Assembly: GCA_030045175.1 (NCBI GenBank)
Contig: JASIBM010000041.1
Location: forward strand, 1-9,935
Reading direction: 5' to 3'
Origin: Streptosporangiaceae bacterium
GTDB taxonomy: Bacteria > Actinomycetota > Actinomycetes > Streptosporangiales > Streptosporangiaceae
Length of the DNA stretch: 9,935 nucleotides
Position 1 is the stretch's first letter. Each line of letters opens with the position of its first letter. The position numbers were made by a program, and so were the translations under genes. Shown in pieces: positions 6,257 to 9,935 of this stretch. Below the pieces are notes generated by a model. That model did not search any database, was not told the origin of the DNA, and worked only from the letters and a program-made list of their open reading frames with translations.

Positions 6257-6883
6257 TCAGGCCGTCTGGAGCCGGCTCGCGACAAGGTTTACATACTCGT
6301 CAGTCGCGAGCCCCCCAGGCGAGTCAGGCGTTGTGAGAGCAGCCGTCAGCGCGACTGCTACCAAAATCACGACAACCACGACTACGTAAATGTAGACCGG
6401 TAGGTTCTGCGGATCGGCTACGCCAATGCCTGGGTTAGCCGACCGGGCGGATGCAGCCTTGCCGATCATCTCGTTGGCCTGCGTGATCGCCCGATCAGTG
6501 GCTGCTGTCCCGTAGACAGCGTTAATCGCTGCCCTGGTAATTCCGCCGAGCCACTGGAGAGCGTGGAGAACCTGGACCCGGTTCCCGCTCTGCACCTGCT
6601 GGGCGAACGTACTAGCTTGACTGGGATGTGACATGAGCGCGTTATCGATGAGCTGCCTGACGTGCCTCATCCTCGCGTCCAGCGTGACCGGGGCACGCGG
6701 CAAGCCAGTCAGGTACTGCGCCGCCGGACCATGATTGAACACCAGCCCGTCCGCTAGCGTCACAGCAGTCATCCGTGGCGCCAGCCGCAGAGGAGACGAG
6801 GACGCGGGCGTTGCCGTGGCTATAGCCACCGCAGCGCATGCGGCCACAATCCCCACCGTGGTGGGCTTCCAGAATCTGATCAC
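6257..6883 (-). CDS. sdpC: SdpC-like secreted antimicrobial peptide (SDP toxin) precursor
   Basis: The 208-residue precursor has a signal peptide (R3 and K6, hydrophobic core about 10-24, likely cleavage near TPASSS at 25-30). A middle region holds the family-like motif DGLVFNHGPAAQYL (45-58), comparable to the LFGQGEVGKL region of Bacillus SdpC, and is mainly helical. A very hydrophobic segment at 162-183 includes a run of six valines (167-172), and the C-terminus is polar. In Bacillus the toxin is a roughly 42-residue hydrophobic peptide cut from this C-terminal part that collapses the proton gradient of target cells. The only cysteine is C15 in the signal peptide, so the disulfide of Bacillus SDP cannot form. 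GTG 6883 follows GAGGAG with an unusually short 2-nt gap, and an in-frame stop just upstream rules out an earlier start. It is first in an sdpC-sdpA-sdpB order. The identification leans on its two neighbours as well as on its own sequence. Confidence 0.75.
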   Translation of the reverse strand: MIRFWKPTTVGIVAACAAVAIATATPASSSPLRLAPRMTAVTLADGLVFNHGPAAQYLTGLPRAPVTLDARMRHVRQLIDNALMSHPSQASTFAQQVQSGNRVQVLHALQWLGGITRAAINAVYGTAATDRAITQANEMIGKAASARSANPGIGVADPQNLPVYIYVVVVVVILVAVALTAALTTPDSPGGLATDEYVNLVASRLQTA

Positions 6884-7244
6884 ATCTCCTCACCCGTTCA
6901 TGACATGTGGGCTACGCCGGTATTAGCGGCTTGTACGGGAAGGTGAGATGCTTGCAGACGACAGCTGCGCCGACTCGCCGAATCCCGCCTCCATACCCTC
7001 ATCTTGAGGCCACGCCCGCGCCACGCAACGTACGTAAGTCGGACGGGTCTCGTCCTTTGGTCCAATTGCATAGGCGTCCGGCTAGCGTGATGGCGAGCCG
7101 CGATAGCCATTACCTGCCCACGCCTGGACTCAGCCAGCACGCGCAGCGGCGGCTGGCCGCACGCACGAGATTCCCGCCGACTCCTTTGATGTTGTTATCA
7201 GGCCAGTCGTAGGTGGTGGTCTACACCGCCGTGGGCCGTAGCTG
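6884..7244. other. Gene-free stretch upstream of the SDP-like toxin gene
   Basis: These 361 bp separate the 3' end of the Gly-rich protein gene from the toxin start. Both strands have open frames of 80-100 codons here, but their translations look random. The stretch should hold the operon promoter and any regulator site. I see no convincing -35/-10 pair. A small hairpin CCTCA-TCT-TGAGG lies at 6997-7009, and ACGTACGT is at 7028-7035. The GAGGAG Shine-Dalgarno of the toxin gene is at 6886-6891. No clear intrinsic terminator follows the gene ending at 7245. Confidence 0.5.
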
Positions 7245-8789
7245 CTACTGGGACAGCAGGGTGGTGAGCTGACTAGACCAGTTTGCGTCGTGGGGGACTT
7301 GGCCGATTAGGAGGTCTGACAGCATGGCGAGCTGGGCGTCTGGGCTGGCGGGGGTCGTCAGGCCGGGCTGTCCGGAGGAGGGGGCCTGGAAGCCGGAGTC
7401 GATGAGTGCCCGGTTGACCACCGCCAGCCCGTCCGGGCCTGGCGCGCGGAACACATACGTGAGCTGATCGGGCAGGTTGAGCACCTCGAACGCCACCCGG
7501 TCGGAGGCGGCGGCCAGGATGAACGCGAGCACGGTGGGATCTTCCCCGGCCACGGTCAGCGCGGCGAGGTCTTCTGAGGCGGGGATCAGCCGGCCCCGGC
7601 TCATATCAGGGCGCGGCGTCATCTGGCGCTGCCCGCCGCCTGAGTTCATCCCGGCGCCGAGCGCGCGATACGCCCAGTAGTCGCCGAAGCCGCCGAAACC
7701 TTCCCCGAAGCCGAACTGGCCGCCCCCGTACCCCTGGCCACCGTACCCGCCAGGACCGTACCCGCCGCCACCAAATGGCCCGAACCCGCCGAAGCCAAGG
7801 GCGCCCAGCCCGCCGAACCCGCCTGGCCCGCCGAACCCGCCGGCGCCAGCCCCGCCAGGCCCCATCTGGGCCATCATGCCGGCGGCCATCATCCCGCCGA
7901 ACCCTGGCTGGAACGAGCCGGCCGAGCCCTGGTGCCCGCCGATGTTCGGCGTGATCGCGTGATCGTGCCAGGGGGTCGTGCCCTGCGCTGCCTGGTGCAC
8001 GGACGCGACCTGCCTGAACCCGATCGCGAGCTGGGCACGCGCCGCCAGCGCGCGGATCGAGTCCTTGCGGTCCGGTAGCACGCACACCTCGATCAGCGAG
8101 TCGGCTAGCTGGGGGTGGATCCCGTCGAGCGTGGCTACGGGAGCGGCCACGCCATCGCGCAGCAGGCCCGCCGCCTGACGCAGCGCCATCGGATCGAGGC
8201 CGGGCAGCAGCGCTCCGAGAAAGGCCGACGTCCGGCCGCGCGCCACCGAGATCCGCTGCGTAAGCGCGTTGATGAACTCGCTCGTTCGGTTGGTGAGCCC
8301 GGACAGCGCCAGCGTGTCCCTGCCAGACACTCGCACGGTGACGACGTAATTGGCCGTCTCCACCGCTTGCATGAAGCAGAAGCTAACCCGCTCCGCGCTC
8401 GATGCGCCGGTGATGAGCAGCGCGTCGTCGTAGATACGGAACTCGACCTGTTCGCCAGCGATCTGGCCCTTGAATACGTCGGCGTCGCCGACGACGTTGG
8501 TGGCCTTCGCCGCCGCGGCAGCCCGGCCGTCGGAGAGCTCGGCAAGCAACTGGGTCCGCATCGTGCCGAGCCTGGACAGCTCGATCACCGTTCCCTGGGC
8601 GAGCGCGATCCGCAGCGTGAACTGCTCGGCGTCGGCTACCGAGGCAATCTGGCCGAGCGGGACGCGCAGCACGTCGCCGCCGCCGGACGGTGAGAGCACG
8701 AAGGCACCACCGGTCACCTCGGCGTCGGCGCTGCCGCTCTCGATCGCCTCGCCAGCCGGCGAGAGCATCCGGTACTGGCCTGAGGCCAC
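7245..8789 (-). CDS. Uncharacterised 514-aa protein with glycine-rich centre
   Basis: I do not recognise a named family. Residues about 5-90 and 105-190 look like two beta-rich, possibly PH-like domains (for example GQIAGEQVEFRIYDDALLIT). A helical region follows to about 265. A low-complexity Gly/Phe/Tyr segment spans about 296-386, and an ordered C-terminal domain of about 125 residues (LAALTVAGEDPTVLAF onward) ends the protein. No signal peptide or membrane span is seen. The frame is open upstream to 8954, but that part overlaps the zinc-ribbon gene and reads as an arginine-rich shadow. GTG 8789, two bases after the zinc-ribbon stop, is the sensible start and implies translational coupling. 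The tight pairing suggests the two proteins act together, possibly as a complex. Confidence 0.8.
   Translation of the reverse strand: MASGQYRMLSPAGEAIESGSADAEVTGGAFVLSPSGGGDVLRVPLGQIASVADAEQFTLRIALAQGTVIELSRLGTMRTQLLAELSDGRAAAAAKATNVVGDADVFKGQIAGEQVEFRIYDDALLITGASSAERVSFCFMQAVETANYVVTVRVSGRDTLALSGLTNRTSEFINALTQRISVARGRTSAFLGALLPGLDPMALRQAAGLLRDGVAAPVATLDGIHPQLADSLIEVCVLPDRKDSIRALAARAQLAIGFRQVASVHQAAQGTTPWHDHAITPNIGGHQGSAGSFQPGFGGMMAAGMMAQMGPGGAGAGGFGGPGGFGGLGALGFGGFGPFGGGGYGPGGYGGQGYGGGQFGFGEGFGGFGDYWAYRALGAGMNSGGGQRQMTPRPDMSRGRLIPASEDLAALTVAGEDPTVLAFILAAASDRVAFEVLNLPDQLTYVFRAPGPDGLAVVNRALIDSGFQAPSSGQPGLTTPASPDAQLAMLSDLLIGQVPHDANWSSQLTTLLSQ
7632..7904 (-). repeat. Glycine-rich low-complexity repeat inside the 514-aa gene
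   Basis: The coding strand carries many short GGC/GGG-rich imperfect repeats encoding GGFGG, GGYGG and GPGG units with interspersed F and Y. The middle (roughly 7690-7860) is almost entirely Gly plus aromatic residues. Such segments are prone to length change by slippage and, in other proteins, to self-association. Both properties are inference here. Confidence 0.8.
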
Positions 8790-8791
8790 CG

Positions 8792-9451
8792 TCAGCCCGC
8801 CGGCGTCCCGCACTCGCCGCAGAACTTCGCGTCGCCGAGATCGGCACCGCAGTTCCCGCAGAAATGCTTGTGGCTCTCCGGGGCCGCATTGAGCGCGGCG
8901 CCGCAGCTCTTGCAGAACTTGCCCCCGCCGCTCTCCTCGCCACAGGACGGGCACATCGCGGTGCCCTGGTCACGGTAGTTGACGTCCTTCGTCCAGTCTT
9001 GCTGCTGGATCTTCTCGTTGACCTGCTGGATCTGCGCCTGGGCCTGCATCCCGGCGATCTCCTGGTCCAACTTGGGCGCGCAGGTCACGCACAGGCCGGG
9101 CTGGGCGTTCCAGCAGACCTGCTCGCACACCCACTGCCCGCACCGATGGCACTGCTTGAAGTGCGGCTTCATCTCGTCGACGGCCTTGGCAAGCGCCTTG
9201 TCGCGCCCCTTGCCCCGTGTGCCGTCGGTCAGCCACTGCGTGTTCCAGCCGATCTCCTGCGCCTTGTTCCCGACGTTCCCCCCGAGCAGGTCACCGCCCA
9301 TCTGGAGGATCTGGCCGCCGAACCCGCCGACCGAGCGCTGGAACGACGACTGGTATCCGTTCCCGCAGCGCTTGCAGTAGAACTCGAATTGGTAACCATC
9401 GCGAGTACTTTGATCTTGGTAGTTGTCCGTGAAGAAGACCATCTCAGCCAT
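8792..9451 (-). CDS. Multi-zinc-ribbon protein, 219 aa
   Basis: The product has sixteen cysteines in CxxC-type pairs: C26/C29, C101/C104, C109/C113, C121/C124, C167/C170, C180/C183, C198/C201 and C211/C214. The last four pairs form two zinc ribbons of the double-zinc-ribbon type (CPSCGEES, FCKSCGA, FCGNCGADL, KFCGECG). A Gln-rich, probably coiled-coil stretch (about 134-152) links them to a central Cys cluster. A Gly-rich patch lies at 42-61. ATG 9451 has a modest AGGGG 5 nt upstream; ATG 9442 is an alternative. The gene ends 2 nt before the start of the Gly-rich 514-aa protein, forming a tight operon. Zinc ribbons usually mediate protein or nucleic acid binding, and no specific role can be given. 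Confidence 0.88.
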   Translation of the reverse strand: MAEMVFFTDNYQDQSTRDGYQFEFYCKRCGNGYQSSFQRSVGGFGGQILQMGGDLLGGNVGNKAQEIGWNTQWLTDGTRGKGRDKALAKAVDEMKPHFKQCHRCGQWVCEQVCWNAQPGLCVTCAPKLDQEIAGMQAQAQIQQVNEKIQQQDWTKDVNYRDQGTAMCPSCGEESGGGKFCKSCGAALNAAPESHKHFCGNCGADLGDAKFCGECGTPAG

Positions 9452-9503
9452 GCGAGCCCCTAGCCGACGTCCTGTGATTTGCCTCGGAGATTATCAGTAC
9501 AGG

Positions 9504-9935
9504 TCACGACGCACCAATGGCACCGGTTGCGGCGGTGCGCAGCGCGCGATAGAGAAGTTGCTGGTCACCGAGCCGGCGGCGCAGCTCGCGCTCGAGGCCG
9601 CCGATCGGGACGAGGTTCTGCGGTGCGCGCGGGTCCTTGTGCGCCGCCGAGGCAAGCGGCGGCAGCAATCGCGCGGTGAGGTCGGCCAGCGCGGTCACGG
9701 CGACCGGCGGCAAATCGGCCGAGCACTCCAGCCGGACCACCCCGGACCACGGCGCGCCGCCGGCCCCGGGCAACCTCAGGTACCAGGAGTGCCGCCGCCA
9801 GGAGGTGCCCATCGTGAACGCCGGCGTCCGCTGCCCCGGGCGCAGCGCGCCGACCACAGCCGCCTGCTCGGCGGGCAGGTAGGAGGCGTGATGGGTCTTG
9901 ATGTAGCCGACCGTCCGGTCCAGGTGGGTGCGACC
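9504..9935 (-). CDS. C-terminal part of a possible NurA-like nuclease domain protein (runs off window)
   Basis: The frame is open from the window edge (codon boundary at 9935) to TGA 9506-9504, giving 143 residues. Features are VGYIKTHHASYLP near the start, then RTPAFTMGTSWRRHSWYLRLPG, and close to the end HKDPRAPQNLVPIGGLERELR. This resembles, from memory, the C-terminal part of actinobacterial NurA-type nuclease proteins, which partner the HerA helicase in DNA end processing. The acidic catalytic residues at the N-terminus are outside the window, so this is tentative. It lies 52 bp upstream of the zinc-ribbon gene on the same strand and might be co-transcribed with it. Confidence 0.6.
   Translation of the reverse strand, partial: GRTHLDRTVGYIKTHHASYLPAEQAAVVGALRPGQRTPAFTMGTSWRRHSWYLRLPGAGGAPWSGVVRLECSADLPPVAVTALADLTARLLPPLASAAHKDPRAPQNLVPIGGLERELRRRLGDQQLLYRALRTAATGAIGAS

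Noticed and set aside
6898..7212. Small ORFs (80 and 101 codons) on both strands upstream of the toxin gene, considered as immunity peptides
   Set aside because: Neither has a membrane segment, a good ribosome binding site or protein-like composition.
8790..8954. Upstream extension of the 514-aa gene to a start at 8954
   Set aside because: It would overlap the zinc-ribbon gene by about 160 nt and add an Arg-rich segment that is just the shifted zinc-ribbon sequence; GTG 8789 right after the stop is more natural.

Overview
High-GC (about 70 percent) DNA of actinobacterial type. The reasons are strong G/C bias at third codon positions, frequent GTG starts, tightly packed genes, and families such as F420/luciferase-like oxidoreductases and acyl-CoA dehydrogenases. 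Genus and species cannot be told from the sequence alone.

Left part (1-3911): a catabolic-looking neighbourhood. An acyl-CoA dehydrogenase leaves the window on the minus strand (1-619). Across a 140-bp divergent spacer, which holds a perfect CGTTCG/CGAACG inverted repeat, a zinc-dependent medium-chain alcohol dehydrogenase runs on the plus strand (760-1893). Next comes a scar. A luciferase-like (LLM) oxidoreductase gene is frameshifted and cut short (1910-2208). Behind it lies the first 34 codons of a metallo-beta-lactamase-fold (MBL) hydrolase (2236-2337), then a 160-codon orphan gene of unknown function (2394-2876). An intact MBL hydrolase follows (2967-3911), and its N-terminus is about 85 percent identical in DNA to the broken copy.

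Middle part (4077-6883): an apparent sporulation-delaying-protein (SDP) type antimicrobial peptide locus. On the minus strand, in transcription order, it has an SdpC-like secreted toxin precursor (6883-6257), an SdpA-family protein (6256-5642) and an SdpB-family membrane protein (5660-4599). The three are fused by abutting or overlapping stop/start junctions. A short, AT-rich orphan LuxR-type regulator (4077-4598) converges on sdpB with no base between the two stop codons. No SdpI or SdpR homologue is visible. The toxin precursor has no cysteines after its signal peptide, unlike the disulfide-bearing Bacillus SDP.

A 361-bp gene-free stretch (6884-7244) precedes the toxin gene and should hold its promoter. 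Right part (7245-9935): a coupled minus-strand pair, a 16-cysteine multi-zinc-ribbon protein (9451-8792) followed by a 514-residue protein with a glycine-rich centre (8789-7245). At the edge is the 3' end of a gene tentatively related to NurA-type nucleases (9504 to the window end).

The SDP-like operon with its neighbouring regulator is the main item of interest. The decayed LLM/MBL scar and the zinc-ribbon/Gly-rich pair come next.
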